A DNA stretch of 64,000 nucleotides from Terrabacter tumescens (lineage in GTDB: Bacteria > Actinomycetota > Actinomycetes > Actinomycetales > Dermatophilaceae). Of this stretch, positions 41,852 to 49,886 are shown in pieces (positions within the stretch are counted from its first letter, which is position 1; every line of letters starts with the position of its first letter). A model generated the notes under the pieces. It was given only the letters and a program-made list of their open reading frames with translations. It was not told where the DNA came from and did no database searches. The translations under genes and the position numbers were made by a program. The stretch spans positions 434,001 to 498,000 of the forward strand of contig NZ_BMNZ01000002.1 of NCBI RefSeq assembly GCF_014646815.1, written 5' to 3'.

Positions 41852-42604
41852 ATGAAGCGGCTCGAAGGACGGGTGGCGCTCGTGACGGGCGCGGCGAGTG
41901 GCATCGGCAAGGCCACGGCACGCCGGCTCGCCGAGGAGGGGGCGGCGGTACTGCTGACCGACGTCAACGAGTCGCTGGGGGCGACGACGACCGAGGAGCT
42001 GCGGGCCGCGGACGCCCGCGTCGACTTCCTCCGGCACGACGTGACGAGCGAGGCGGACTGGGAGGCGGCGGTCGCCAAGGCGGTCGAGGAGTTCGGCTCG
42101 CTCGACATCCTCGTCAACAACGCCGGCATGGGTGACCTCGCCCCGATCGAGGACACGAGCCTCGCCGACTGGGAGCGCACCGTCGCGATCGACCAGACCG
42201 GTGTCTTCCTCGGCATGAAGACCGCTGCGGTGCACCTCAAGGCCTCGGGCCACGGCGCGGTCGTCAACATCAGCTCGATCTTCGGCACGAGCGGCGGCTT
42301 CGGCACCTCGCCCGCCTACCACGCGGCCAAGGGCGCGGTCCGGACCCTGACGAAGAACGTCGCCCTGCACTGGGCGACCGACGGCGTGCGGGTCAACTCG
42401 GTCCACCCCGGGTTCATCGACACCCCCATCCTCGACGGGGCCCGTGGCACGCCGTTCGAGCAGACGATGATCGACCTCACCCCGATGGGGCGCCTGGGCC
42501 GCCCCGAGGAGATCGCGGCGGGCGTCGCCTACCTCGTGAGCGACGACGCGGCCTTCGTCACCGGTCTCGAGCTCTACATCGACGGTGGCTACATCGCGCG
42601 CTGA
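41852..42604 (+). CDS. Classical short-chain dehydrogenase/reductase
   Basis: 250 residues. 'V-T-G-A-A-S-G-I-G-K-A' NAD(P)-binding loop, 'N-N-A-G-M' near 90, catalytic Ser in 'N-I-S-S-I-F' and Y-x-x-x-K in 'P-A-Y-H-A-A-K'. 'P-M-G-R-L-G-R-P-E-E-I-A' and 'D-G-G-Y' end the protein. It resembles glucose 1-dehydrogenase or 3-alpha/20-beta-hydroxysteroid dehydrogenase-like members. Asp in 'T-D-V-N-E' after the second strand suggests NAD rather than NADP. Substrate unknown. CTGGAG precedes ATG 41852. Confidence 0.9.
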   Translation: MKRLEGRVALVTGAASGIGKATARRLAEEGAAVLLTDVNESLGATTTEELRAADARVDFLRHDVTSEADWEAAVAKAVEEFGSLDILVNNAGMGDLAPIEDTSLADWERTVAIDQTGVFLGMKTAAVHLKASGHGAVVNISSIFGTSGGFGTSPAYHAAKGAVRTLTKNVALHWATDGVRVNSVHPGFIDTPILDGARGTPFEQTMIDLTPMGRLGRPEEIAAGVAYLVSDDAAFVTGLELYIDGGYIAR

Positions 42605-42670
42605 CCCTGGGCGCCCCCGCCCGGTCGCGGCGGTGTGACGTGACCGGGCCCGGGGAAGGACCGCCTGCGG

Positions 42671-43702
42671 CTACCGGCCGCGGGCGGTCGACCACACCCA
42701 GTCGAGGACCGACCGGTGACGGGCCCACGTCGGGTCGCCGACCGACGGCGCCTGCGGGTCGCCGTCGAGCGCCGCGCCGTCCGGGGCCCCGTCGCCGGCC
42801 CGGGTCGTGGCGAGCGAGCGCGACACGGCCTCGCCCACCGCGAGCCGCCCGCCCGGGGGCTCCCCGAGCACGTCGGCCGCGTCGCGGTCGCCGACCATGT
42901 CATGGCCCAGGCTCGGGATCAGCGACTGCACCGTGCCGCTCGGCACGTCGACGAGTGCGCCGGCCACGCGCGCGACCGTCTCGACGGGCGCCAGCCACAC
43001 GGGCAGCTGCACGCGCAGCAGGCGGGCGCGGGCGGCATACGTCCTCAGCAGCGAGACGTAGCTGAGCCGGTCCGGTCCCACGACGTCGAGGTGTCCCGTC
43101 ACGTCGGGCCGCTCGAGCGCCTCGGCGAGGAACCACACGGCGTCGGCGACGGCGACCGGCTGGATGACCGAGCTGCCCATCCACGCCGGGACCGTCTGCA
43201 CGACGCCGAGGCGCGTGGACATCTGGCGCATCACCTCGAAGCTCGTCGACCCGGCGCCGACGACCATCGACGCGCGCAGCGTCAGCACCGAGCAGTCCGC
43301 CGTCGCGAGGATCTCCTCGACCTCGAGCCGGGAGAGCAGGTGGTCCGACAGCTCGTCGTCGGGAAGGTCGGGCACGATGCCCGAGAAGTAGACGAGCCGC
43401 GACGCGCCCACGATGCCCGCGGCATACGCGACGTTGTCGGCCGCCTGGCGGTCGAGCCGCATGAAGTCCGCGTCGTCGAGCCCGTGCACGAGGTAGCAGA
43501 TCGCGTCGACGCCCTGCAGCGCCTCGAGGACGCGCTCCTCGTCCTGCACGTCGACGCGTCGCCACTCGACGTCGCCGGACCAGGGGTATGCCGTCGACGG
43601 GCTCCGATGGTGGGTGGCCACGACCTCGTGGCCGCGTCGGAGCAGCTCCGGCACGAGCCGCGACCCGACGTAGCCGCTCGCACCGACGACTGCGACCCTC
43701 AT
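42671..43702 (-). CDS. NAD(P)H-binding atypical SDR
   Basis: 343 residues. 'V-V-G-A-S-G-Y-V-G-S-R-L' opens a Rossmann fold of the NmrA/complex-I-assembly-like type; 'Y-L-V-H-G-L-D' and 'V-Y-F-S-G-I-V' follow. 'L-R-A-S-M-V-V-G-A-G-S' and 'Q-P-V-A-V-A-D-A-V' match the family that often carries a C-terminal DUF2867, here only partly kept. The active-site Tyr-Lys pair is not obvious, so it may bind rather than reduce. ATG overlaps the stop of the upstream CoxG-like gene by 4 bp. Confidence 0.75.
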   Translation of the reverse strand: MRVAVVGASGYVGSRLVPELLRRGHEVVATHHRSPSTAYPWSGDVEWRRVDVQDEERVLEALQGVDAICYLVHGLDDADFMRLDRQAADNVAYAAGIVGASRLVYFSGIVPDLPDDELSDHLLSRLEVEEILATADCSVLTLRASMVVGAGSTSFEVMRQMSTRLGVVQTVPAWMGSSVIQPVAVADAVWFLAEALERPDVTGHLDVVGPDRLSYVSLLRTYAARARLLRVQLPVWLAPVETVARVAGALVDVPSGTVQSLIPSLGHDMVGDRDAADVLGEPPGGRLAVGEAVSRSLATTRAGDGAPDGAALDGDPQAPSVGDPTWARHRSVLDWVWSTARGR

Positions 43703-44250
43703 CGTCGTTTGCGCTCGCGGCGGTCGCGCCGGAAGGAGCCGAACAGGTCGGTGGCGGACCGGATGAGGTCGAGCGAGCCGTCGTCGTCCGCCGCCGCGTC
43801 CGGGACCGGCCCCGGCACGGCCATCAGCGTGAGGAAGCGCTCGATGAGCGGGTCGGAGGCGCGCTGGACGAGGCCCGTGCCGAAGTCCATCGGGAAGCCG
43901 AGGAAGACGAGGTCGGTCACGAGGTGGGCGCGGGTGCGCTCGTCCTTCGCGACCGGGTGCAGCGTCAGGGTGATGTCGATGGTGGCCCGGCCGAGGCCGT
44001 GACGCTCCTGGCCCGTGGCCGTGAGGCGCGCCCGGCCCCGGTCCTGGTCGCGCTCGACCATCGAGCCGGTGCCGTCGAAGTACATCGACAGCGGCCCGAG
44101 CTTGGCCTTGATCTCGCCGACGAAGTCGTCACCGTGGACCTCGGTCACCTTGGCCCCGGGGAAGGAGCGGCCGATCCGGTGCAGGTCCATGAAGTTGGCC
44201 CAGACCACGCCCTGCGGTGCGTCGAGCTCCTGCTCGTGACCGAGTCTCAT
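43699..44250 (-). CDS. CoxG/SRPBCC-like protein
   Basis: 183 residues. 'A-P-Q-G-V-V-W-A-N-F-M-D-L-H-R-I-G-R-S-F-P-G-A' resembles the CoxG (carbon monoxide dehydrogenase subunit G) family opening, 'G-E-I-K-A-K-L-G-P' the second block. Members bind hydrophobic ligands or membranes; no CODH genes are here, so that enzyme link is unlikely. The last ~30 residues are Arg/Lys-rich (R-R-D-R-R-E-R-K-R-R), suggesting RNA or membrane contact. GGAAGGAC precedes ATG. First gene of a pair with 42671. Confidence 0.75.
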   Translation of the reverse strand: MRLGHEQELDAPQGVVWANFMDLHRIGRSFPGAKVTEVHGDDFVGEIKAKLGPLSMYFDGTGSMVERDQDRGRARLTATGQERHGLGRATIDITLTLHPVAKDERTRAHLVTDLVFLGFPMDFGTGLVQRASDPLIERFLTLMAVPGPVPDAAADDDGSLDLIRSATDLFGSFRRDRRERKRR

Positions 44251-44364
44251 CGCGTGTCCTTCCGTCGGCGCGCCGCCCGGTCGGTGACGGGCGGCGCCTG
44301 GTTCAACGGTGGCATACCCGGACGGGTGCCGACAGGGGCGCCCCGGCCGGTCGCGTCGGCCGCG

Positions 44365-45573
44365 TCAGTCGGTCGCGCCCGGCGGCAGGAGCTCCCAATG
44401 CAGGCCGTCGCCCCAGCCACCACCGGGCAGGCGGTCGACGGCGTGCTCGCGCCCGAACGAGGTGAAGCCGACCGAGCGCAGCACGGCGTTGCTCGCCTCG
44501 TTGTCGGCCGCGGTCTCCGCGACGAGGCGCCGCACCCCGAGGCCGCCCTCGGCCACCGGCGCCAGCGCGTGGGCGACGGCGAGGCGGGCCGCCTCCTTGG
44601 CGGCCCCGCGGCCACGAGCGCTCGGGAAGAACTGGTAGCCCAGCTCCGCCGCGTCGCCGATGGGGCCACCCCGGCTGAAGAGGGTCACGCTGCCGAGGGC
44701 GCGGTCGGTCCCGAGGTCGGCCACGCACCAGTCGAGGGCCGTCCCCTCCGACATCCGCTCCTGCCGCGTCAGCAGCCAGGCCGGGAAGGTCTCGCGGCGC
44801 AGGATGGAGCGCGCCGGCATCCAGTTGTCCGGGTCGTCGCGCGGCTCGATGGCGTCGACGTCGTCGGGTCGCCACGGCCGCAGGCGCACCTGCTCGCCGA
44901 TGATCTCGGTCGGCGCGAGCCACGGCGTCCGCGCCGTCAGCGGGTCGCCCGGCGTGATGCTGCCGGTCCACGTGTCGAGGGCCTGGGGACCGCCCTCCGG
45001 GTCGGGGTGGCTGCCCGGGACCGTGCCGTGGAAGGTGAAGCCGGCCGCCCACACCGCCCGGCGCGAGCCCCAGTTGCCGACGACGGCGCGCCAGTGGACG
45101 CGGCCGACGGGCGCGCCCCAGACGGTGTTGGCGAAGGCGTAACCGACGACGAGCCGGACGGCGCGCGACATCAGGCCGCGGCCGCGGGCGTCCGGGTGCA
45201 GCCCGAAGCCGAGCTCGCCGACCGACGGCGCTGCGCCGGGGCGCAGGTCGATGGTGCCGCCGTAGCGGGAGGCGCCCGTGTCGTCCGTCCACTCGATGGC
45301 CCACGAGCGCGTGGCGCCTGGCTCGCCCCAGGCGGCGAGGTTGTGCTCGACCCAGCCCAGCGCGTCGTCGCGGCCGTAGGGCCGCGGGACCGTCGTCCAG
45401 CGCAGGCTGTCCGGGTCGGTGCTCTGCTCGACGATCGCGTCGGCGTCCTCGACCGAGTGCGCCCGGAGGGTCACGACCCCGTCGGTAAGCACGGGCACGT
45501 CGGGCTTCACGTCGGGCTTCACGGCGGGTGCGACATCGGGTGTCACGGCGGGCGGCTGGGAGGTGGCGGTCAC
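44365..45573 (-). CDS. Tandem GNAT N-acetyltransferase
   Basis: 402 residues in two RimJ-like GNAT domains (about 28-200 and 215-400). Each opens with 'V-x-L-R-x-x-x-x-x-D' and has an acetyl-CoA loop, 'G-x-G-L-M-S' in the first and 'R-G-R-G-A-A-K-E-A' in the second. The second reads as the better kept (A-E-T-A-A-D-N-E-A-S-N-A-V-L). They probably acetylate a protein N-terminus or amino sugar. Start could also be GTG 45609; no clear ribosome site separates them. A short V-K-P-D-V repeat lies near the N-terminus. Confidence 0.8.
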   Translation of the reverse strand: MTATSQPPAVTPDVAPAVKPDVKPDVPVLTDGVVTLRAHSVEDADAIVEQSTDPDSLRWTTVPRPYGRDDALGWVEHNLAAWGEPGATRSWAIEWTDDTGASRYGGTIDLRPGAAPSVGELGFGLHPDARGRGLMSRAVRLVVGYAFANTVWGAPVGRVHWRAVVGNWGSRRAVWAAGFTFHGTVPGSHPDPEGGPQALDTWTGSITPGDPLTARTPWLAPTEIIGEQVRLRPWRPDDVDAIEPRDDPDNWMPARSILRRETFPAWLLTRQERMSEGTALDWCVADLGTDRALGSVTLFSRGGPIGDAAELGYQFFPSARGRGAAKEAARLAVAHALAPVAEGGLGVRRLVAETAADNEASNAVLRSVGFTSFGREHAVDRLPGGGWGDGLHWELLPPGATD

Positions 45574-45657
45574 GGCGTCAGCCTGCCAGCCGGCATACGC
45601 CCTCGTCACCGCGGTTTGTCCGCTCCGGCGCGGCCAGAAGGGGCCTGCGCAAAGGAG

Positions 45658-45694
45658 AAGGACCGGGAGCCAACATGTGGCTCCCGGTCCTTTT
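45658..45694 (+). terminator. Rho-independent terminator-like hairpin
   Basis: AAGGACCGGGAGCC pairs exactly with GGCTCCCGGTCCTT around a 7-nt loop (AACATGT), and TTTT closes the run. This is the most orthodox intrinsic terminator in the window. Oddly, no plus-strand gene precedes it; a transcript antisense to the GNAT gene, or a short RNA, would be needed. Confidence 0.65.
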
Positions 45695-45912
45695 GGCCCG
45701 CTTCCCCTCCACAGGCTGCGTTCCGAGCCCTACCGTACCCAATGGGTCGACGCGACGAACATCTGTTGCGCACCGGCTCGACGGACGCAACTCGGGGGAG
45801 GGTGCGGACCGCGCGGCAGACGCCGCCGGCCGCGTGAAGGGGGCTGCGGTGAGGTCGCTGACAGGGGTCGCACAGGCGTGCGAGCGGGCCTGGAGCACAG
45901 GGCTGCCAGAGC

Positions 45913-45949
45913 GGGACGGGAGCCTCCCCCTGGCGCCGGCTCCCGTCCC
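45913..45949. other. Strong 12-bp hairpin upstream of the HTH gene
   Basis: GGGACGGGAGCC (45913-45924) pairs with GGCTCCCGTCCC (45938-45949) around a 13-nt loop. It has no T-run, so it may be a leader element or part of an RNA. Confidence 0.5.
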
Positions 45950-46081
45950 TGAGCATCGGGCTCGGAGCCACCCTATGAAGGTCGTATGCCGTGTCTGCCC
46001 CGGGTTGCGCACCTTCGTTCCGCGCGCAACACGTCGCCGGACATCCCGCGCGCTCGCTCTCTGCAACCGGGGGAGCGCGTC

Positions 46082-47659
46082 GTGCTGAGCGACGAGGTGC
46101 AGTGGGTGCTGCGCAACGCCCGGCTGCACGCCGCCGACCCGGCCCTGCGCAGCGCGGCGGGCTTCGCGCAGGGTGCGGGGCGGGCCGCACCGGTGCACCG
46201 CGCGCAGGTCGGCCGCTGGGAGAACGGCGGCGTCGAGGTGACCCGCGCGCTCGTGCGTCGCTACGAGTCGGTGCTCGAGCTGCCCGAGGGCCAGCTGCTC
46301 GCGGCCGTCGACTTCTTCGCCCGGTCGCGGCACCCGGTCCGGCCCGCGGCCGCGCTGCCGCCGCGGACCGACCCGGACGTCGACGCGACCCTGGCGCTGC
46401 TCGAGCGGGCCCTCGGCGACGAGCGGATGTCCGGCCTCGACTGGGACCGCCTCTCCGACAGCCTCGGCCGGATGCCGCACGTCCTCGTCCGCACGTCCGA
46501 CTGGGAGCGGCTCTTCCGGCGGCTGCTCCAGGAGCTCGGCCTCGGCCTCCAGCTCGACTACGCCCAGCGCGCCGAGGCCCTCGCCCGCCTCGCGGGGCAC
46601 CCCCGCAGCGGCGCCGTCGTCGCCCGCCTGGCTGCCGAGGTCGTGGCCCGTCCGGACGCGCAGTTCTACAACGACACCCTCAGCCTGCTGCAGTTCACCC
46701 GGGACCCGGAGGCGCTCTCGGTCCTCTTCGACCAGCTGCGCGCCCCGACCAACGCGAGCTCGCTCCGGGCCTGCCTCATCGTCCTGACGACTCTCGTGCG
46801 CGGTGCCCGCCTCGAGCCCGAGACGAGGCTCGAGGCCATCCGTCTCGCCGTGCAGCACCTGCGCGACCCGGACCAGCCCTACCTCGTGCACCGCGGCGCC
46901 GCGAACCTCGTGCGCACCCTCGGCCCGGCCGGCAGCCACCGGGTCGCGGCCGTCCTCACCGCGGAGGACCGGCGCGTCGCGGCCTCGATCATCCGCGACG
47001 GACGGGCCATCACCTCGCAGGCGATCCGCGAGGCCCACCAGCGCATCCGGGCGGTGCTCGAGGCGGGCGAGGGACGGGCCGCCGCTGGTGAGCCCGTGCT
47101 CGGTGGCCTCCTCCAGACGGCGCTCGGTGAGACGAACGAGGAGGACCGCTCCAACGCCCTCTGCATCCTCATGCTGTCGCCGCAGGCCTCGATCATCGGC
47201 ACCGTGCACGCCTCCGCCTTCGCCGACGCGATGGCCCGGGGCGACCACGTCGCCGCCCACGAGAGCGCGACCGTCCTGACCTGGATGGGGCAGCTCGAGG
47301 ACCTCGACCTCTTCGAGCGGGTCGCGCTGTCCCCGGCCACCCCGCCCACGGTCGCCATGGAGGCCGGCTACGTCGTCGGCAACGTCGTCGAGCCGCCGGG
47401 CCGTCGGCGTGACGAGCGCGAGGCGTCCTTCGCCCGGCGCGTCGCCGAGGTCATCGCGACCGGTGCCGGCGACCCGCACGCCGAGCTGCTGCGCGGGCTC
47501 GTCTACGTCCTCGGCATGCGGCGACGGCGCGACCTGCTGACGGCCCTCGCCGATGCGCTGCCGGAGCCCGGGCCGGACCCGCGGGCCATGCCGGAGATCG
47601 CGCGCGGCGTCCTCGGCTGGTGGCTCGCCGTCCCCGAGCACCTGCACCCGGAGCGGTGA
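46082..47659 (+). CDS. HTH protein with alpha-helical repeat domain
   Basis: 525 residues, GTG start with GGGGGAG 7 nt upstream. The N-terminus (about 1-65) looks like an XRE-type HTH: 'L-R-N-A-R-L-H', 'V-H-R-A-Q-V-G-R-W-E-N-G-G-V-E-V'. Residues about 85-510 are alpha-helical with HEAT/TPR-like spacing (Leu/Ala heptads; 'R-A-E-A-L-A-R-L-A-G-H-P-R-S-G-A-V-V-A-R-L'). The long sensor-like region may bind a peptide or protein signal, but no ligand motif is seen. It stands alone; the IMPase gene downstream has its own promoter. Confidence 0.7.
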   Translation: MLSDEVQWVLRNARLHAADPALRSAAGFAQGAGRAAPVHRAQVGRWENGGVEVTRALVRRYESVLELPEGQLLAAVDFFARSRHPVRPAAALPPRTDPDVDATLALLERALGDERMSGLDWDRLSDSLGRMPHVLVRTSDWERLFRRLLQELGLGLQLDYAQRAEALARLAGHPRSGAVVARLAAEVVARPDAQFYNDTLSLLQFTRDPEALSVLFDQLRAPTNASSLRACLIVLTTLVRGARLEPETRLEAIRLAVQHLRDPDQPYLVHRGAANLVRTLGPAGSHRVAAVLTAEDRRVAASIIRDGRAITSQAIREAHQRIRAVLEAGEGRAAAGEPVLGGLLQTALGETNEEDRSNALCILMLSPQASIIGTVHASAFADAMARGDHVAAHESATVLTWMGQLEDLDLFERVALSPATPPTVAMEAGYVVGNVVEPPGRRRDEREASFARRVAEVIATGAGDPHAELLRGLVYVLGMRRRRDLLTALADALPEPGPDPRAMPEIARGVLGWWLAVPEHLHPER

Positions 47660-47670
47660 GCCCGAGTCGC

Positions 47671-47683
47671 TAGGTTGGAGCCC
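47671..47683 (+). promoter_or_regulatory. Leaderless promoter -10 (TAGGTT)
   Basis: TAGGTT at 47671-47676 and 7 nt precede GTG 47684. Confidence 0.55.
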
Positions 47684-48484
47684 GTGCAGACGGACGAGGT
47701 GCTGAGCCTCCTGAAGGACGTGGCCGAGCAGGTCATCAACCCCCGCTTCCGGGCGCTCGCCGACGGCGAGATCCACGAGAAGCGGCCGGGCGACCTCGTC
47801 ACCGACGCCGACCGCGAGGCCGAGGTGCTCATCACCGCCGCCCTCGTCGCCGCCTACCCCCACGCCGTCGTGCTCGGCGAGGAGACCTTCGCGGGGGACC
47901 CGGCGCTCATGGAGCGCTATGCCGCCGCCGACCACGCGTTCACCGTCGACCCCGTCGACGGCACGAAGAACTTCGTCCACGGCTCCAAGGACCACGCCGT
48001 CATGGTGAGCGAGACGGTGGACGGCGAGGCCGTGCGGGCCTGGATCTGGCAGCCGCAGCACGAGGTCGGCTACGTCGCCGAGCGCGGCAGCGGCACGTGG
48101 CGTCACGACGCCGCCGGGTCGGCGCGCCTGACGGTGCCCGAACGTTCGGACGAGACGCTGCGTGGCCGCACGTCGCGTCGGGCCTGGATCGGGCAGGCCC
48201 TCGCCGGCCTCCAGCCGATGACGCTGACGTGGGTGTCGTGCGGAATCGACTACCCCAAGCTCGTCGAGGGCGAGGCCGACTACATCCTCTACGCGTCCGC
48301 CGCGCCGTGGGACCACGTGCCCGGCTCGCTCCTGCTCGCCGAGGCCGGTGGCCTGCTCGGCACGACCGAGGGCGTCACGTACTCACCGCGCGACACCGCG
48401 CCCCCGGGCCTGGTCGCCGCCGGCAGCCCCACGGCATACGACCACGTATGCCGTGCGCTCGCCTCGAGCGCCCACCTGCCCTGA
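47684..48484 (+). CDS. Inositol-monophosphatase family phosphatase
   Basis: 266 residues with GTG start. Mg-dependent phosphatase motifs: 'G-E-E-T-F' (metal-binding Glu near residue 67) and 'D-P-V-D-G-T-K-N-F-V' (DPxDGT near 91). The C-terminal Asp motif is 'A-A-P-W-D-H-V-P-G'. The D-G-T-K-N-F variation suggests histidinol-phosphate or inositol monophosphatase families; the substrate is not resolved. A pair of GTATGCCG words near the 3' end forms an 11-bp inverted repeat inside the gene. Confidence 0.87.
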   Translation: MQTDEVLSLLKDVAEQVINPRFRALADGEIHEKRPGDLVTDADREAEVLITAALVAAYPHAVVLGEETFAGDPALMERYAAADHAFTVDPVDGTKNFVHGSKDHAVMVSETVDGEAVRAWIWQPQHEVGYVAERGSGTWRHDAAGSARLTVPERSDETLRGRTSRRAWIGQALAGLQPMTLTWVSCGIDYPKLVEGEADYILYASAAPWDHVPGSLLLAEAGGLLGTTEGVTYSPRDTAPPGLVAAGSPTAYDHVCRALASSAHLP

Positions 48485-48491
48485 GGTCCCG

Positions 48492-49688
48492 GTGACCTCA
48501 CGTTCCGGTTCCACGGGCTCGAGGGGCTCGACCGGGCACGCCGTGCTGGCGGGCGTCGTGTGCGGGCTCGTCGGCTTCACGAGCTCGTTCGCCGTCGTCC
48601 TGACCGGGCTGCGGGCGGTCGGCGCGAGTCCGGAGCAGGCTGCGTCGGGCCTGCTCGTGCTGTGCGTGACGATGGGCCTGGGCTGCGTGCTCTTCTCGTG
48701 GCGGCTGCGCATGCCGATCACGATGGCGTGGTCGACGCCGGGCGCCGCGCTGCTCGCTGCGGCGACGGTTCCGGCCGGTGGGTTCGCCTCTGCCGTGGGC
48801 GCTTTCGTCGTGTGTGGGGTGCTGCTCGCGCTGTGCGGGCTGGTGCGCCCGCTCGAGCGGCTCGTTGAGCGCATCCCGACCCCGCTCGCGAGCGCGATGC
48901 TCGCGGGCGTGCTGCTGACGCTGTGCGTCGCGCCCTTCCGGGCGGTCGTCGCCTCACCGGCGGCGATCGCACCGGTCATGCTGACGTGGCTCGTCCTCGT
49001 CGCGGTCGCGCGGCGCTGGGCCGTCATCGGCGCCCTCGTCGCGGCGCTCGTCGTCATGGCGGTTCAGGGCGTCTTCGGCCGGCTCGACCTCGCCACGGCC
49101 GCCCCGTCGCTCGTCGTCGTCGCGCCGACCTGGGACGCGACCACCCTTCTCGCCGTGGCGGTCCCGCTCTTCATCGTCACGATGACGAGCCAGAACATCC
49201 CCGGCACCGCGGTGCTCGCCTCGTTCGGCTACCGCCCGGGCATGCGCGGGCCGCTGCTCTACACCGGTGGCGCGACCGCGGTCGGCGCCCTCGGCGGCGC
49301 GCACGCCATCAACCTCGCCGCCATCTCGGCGGCCCTCGCGGCCGGACCCGAGGCGCACCCGGACCGCAGCCGCCGGTGGGTCGCAGGCGTCGCCTGCGGC
49401 TTCACCTACCTCGCCTTCGGACCGCTCGCGGGAATCGTCACGGCCGCAGCGCGATCCGCGCCGACGGGGCTGATCGAGACGATCGCCGGGCTCGCGCTGC
49501 TCGGCACCTTCGCGGGCGCCGCGGCCTCCGCACTCGGGGACGCGTCGTCGCGGGAGGCGGGCGCCGTGACGCTCGTCGTCGCGGCATCAGGCGTCACGAT
49601 CGCCGGGATCGGAGCGGCGTTCTGGGGCCTCGTCACCGGGGTGCTCGTCCTCGTCGCCCTGCGCCTCGACCACCGCCGCCGCGCCTGA
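48492..49688 (+). CDS. benE: BenE-family benzoate/H+ symporter-like transporter
   Basis: 398 residues, GTG start 7 bp after the IMPase stop, so co-transcription is likely. About twelve membrane helices. 'G-F-T-S-S-F-A-V-V-L-T-G-L', 'W-S-T-P-G-A-A-L-L-A' and 'T-M-T-S-Q-N-I-P-G' are BenE signatures; 'A-H-A-I-N-L-A-A-I-S-A-A-L' is the second repeat. It imports benzoate or another aromatic anion with protons; no benzoate catabolism genes are nearby, so the substrate is unproven. Confidence 0.87.
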   Translation: MTSRSGSTGSRGSTGHAVLAGVVCGLVGFTSSFAVVLTGLRAVGASPEQAASGLLVLCVTMGLGCVLFSWRLRMPITMAWSTPGAALLAAATVPAGGFASAVGAFVVCGVLLALCGLVRPLERLVERIPTPLASAMLAGVLLTLCVAPFRAVVASPAAIAPVMLTWLVLVAVARRWAVIGALVAALVVMAVQGVFGRLDLATAAPSLVVVAPTWDATTLLAVAVPLFIVTMTSQNIPGTAVLASFGYRPGMRGPLLYTGGATAVGALGGAHAINLAAISAALAAGPEAHPDRSRRWVAGVACGFTYLAFGPLAGIVTAAARSAPTGLIETIAGLALLGTFAGAAASALGDASSREAGAVTLVVAASGVTIAGIGAAFWGLVTGVLVLVALRLDHRRRA

Positions 49689-49696
49689 CCTCGCCA

Positions 49697-49878
49697 TCGA
49701 GTGCTCACGACTCGCGTAGGGAACTGGGCACTCGAGGTGACCGTCCAGTCGAGTGCTCACGAACTCGCGTCGGGAACTGGGCACTCGACGTGTCCCCGAA
49801 GTCGAGTGCCCACGAACTCGCGTCGGGAACTGGGCACTCGACGTGTCCCCGGGCCCGCTCGACGGTCGAGTGGGCACT
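49697..49878. repeat. Array of three ~52-bp palindromic repeats
   Basis: Units start with TCGAGTG at 49697, 49749 and 49802, with a remnant at 49866, so the period is 52-53 bp. Each unit has TCGAGTGC(T/C)CA facing TGGGCACTCGA (11-bp stem in the third) and contains CGTCGGGAACTGGGCACTCG, the 23-bp core also found reversed at 14.6 kb. It lies between the BenE and hemerythrin genes, which converge here. Terminator function or spread as a mobile repeat are both possible. Confidence 0.85.
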
Positions 49879-49886
49879 TCGGCGGG

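Larger units (their letters stand above)
45574..46081. other. 508-bp gap between divergent genes, with two related hairpins
   Basis: No convincing gene. It contains a T-tailed 14-bp hairpin (45658-45692) and a 12-bp hairpin (45913-45949) with a shared CGGGAGCC/GGCTCCCG core. A copy of GTATGCCG lies at 45987. A small RNA or a leader of the HTH gene could lie here. I could not match tmRNA, RNase P or SRP RNA. Confidence 0.45.

Noticed and set aside
43699-44250. Carbon monoxide dehydrogenase operon
   Set aside because: CoxG-like protein only; no coxL, coxM or coxS, and the partner is an SDR.
45574-46081. tmRNA, RNase P RNA or SRP RNA in the 508-bp gap
   Set aside because: None of the conserved core sequences of these RNAs could be found.
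45578-48316. 912-codon antisense frame over the HTH and IMPase genes
   Set aside because: Codon pattern is the mirror of the real plus-strand genes; no motif and it crosses an apparent terminator.
49697-49878. CRISPR array
   Set aside because: Only three units of 52-53 bp that are alike over most of their length; no constant repeat with variable spacers and no cas genes.
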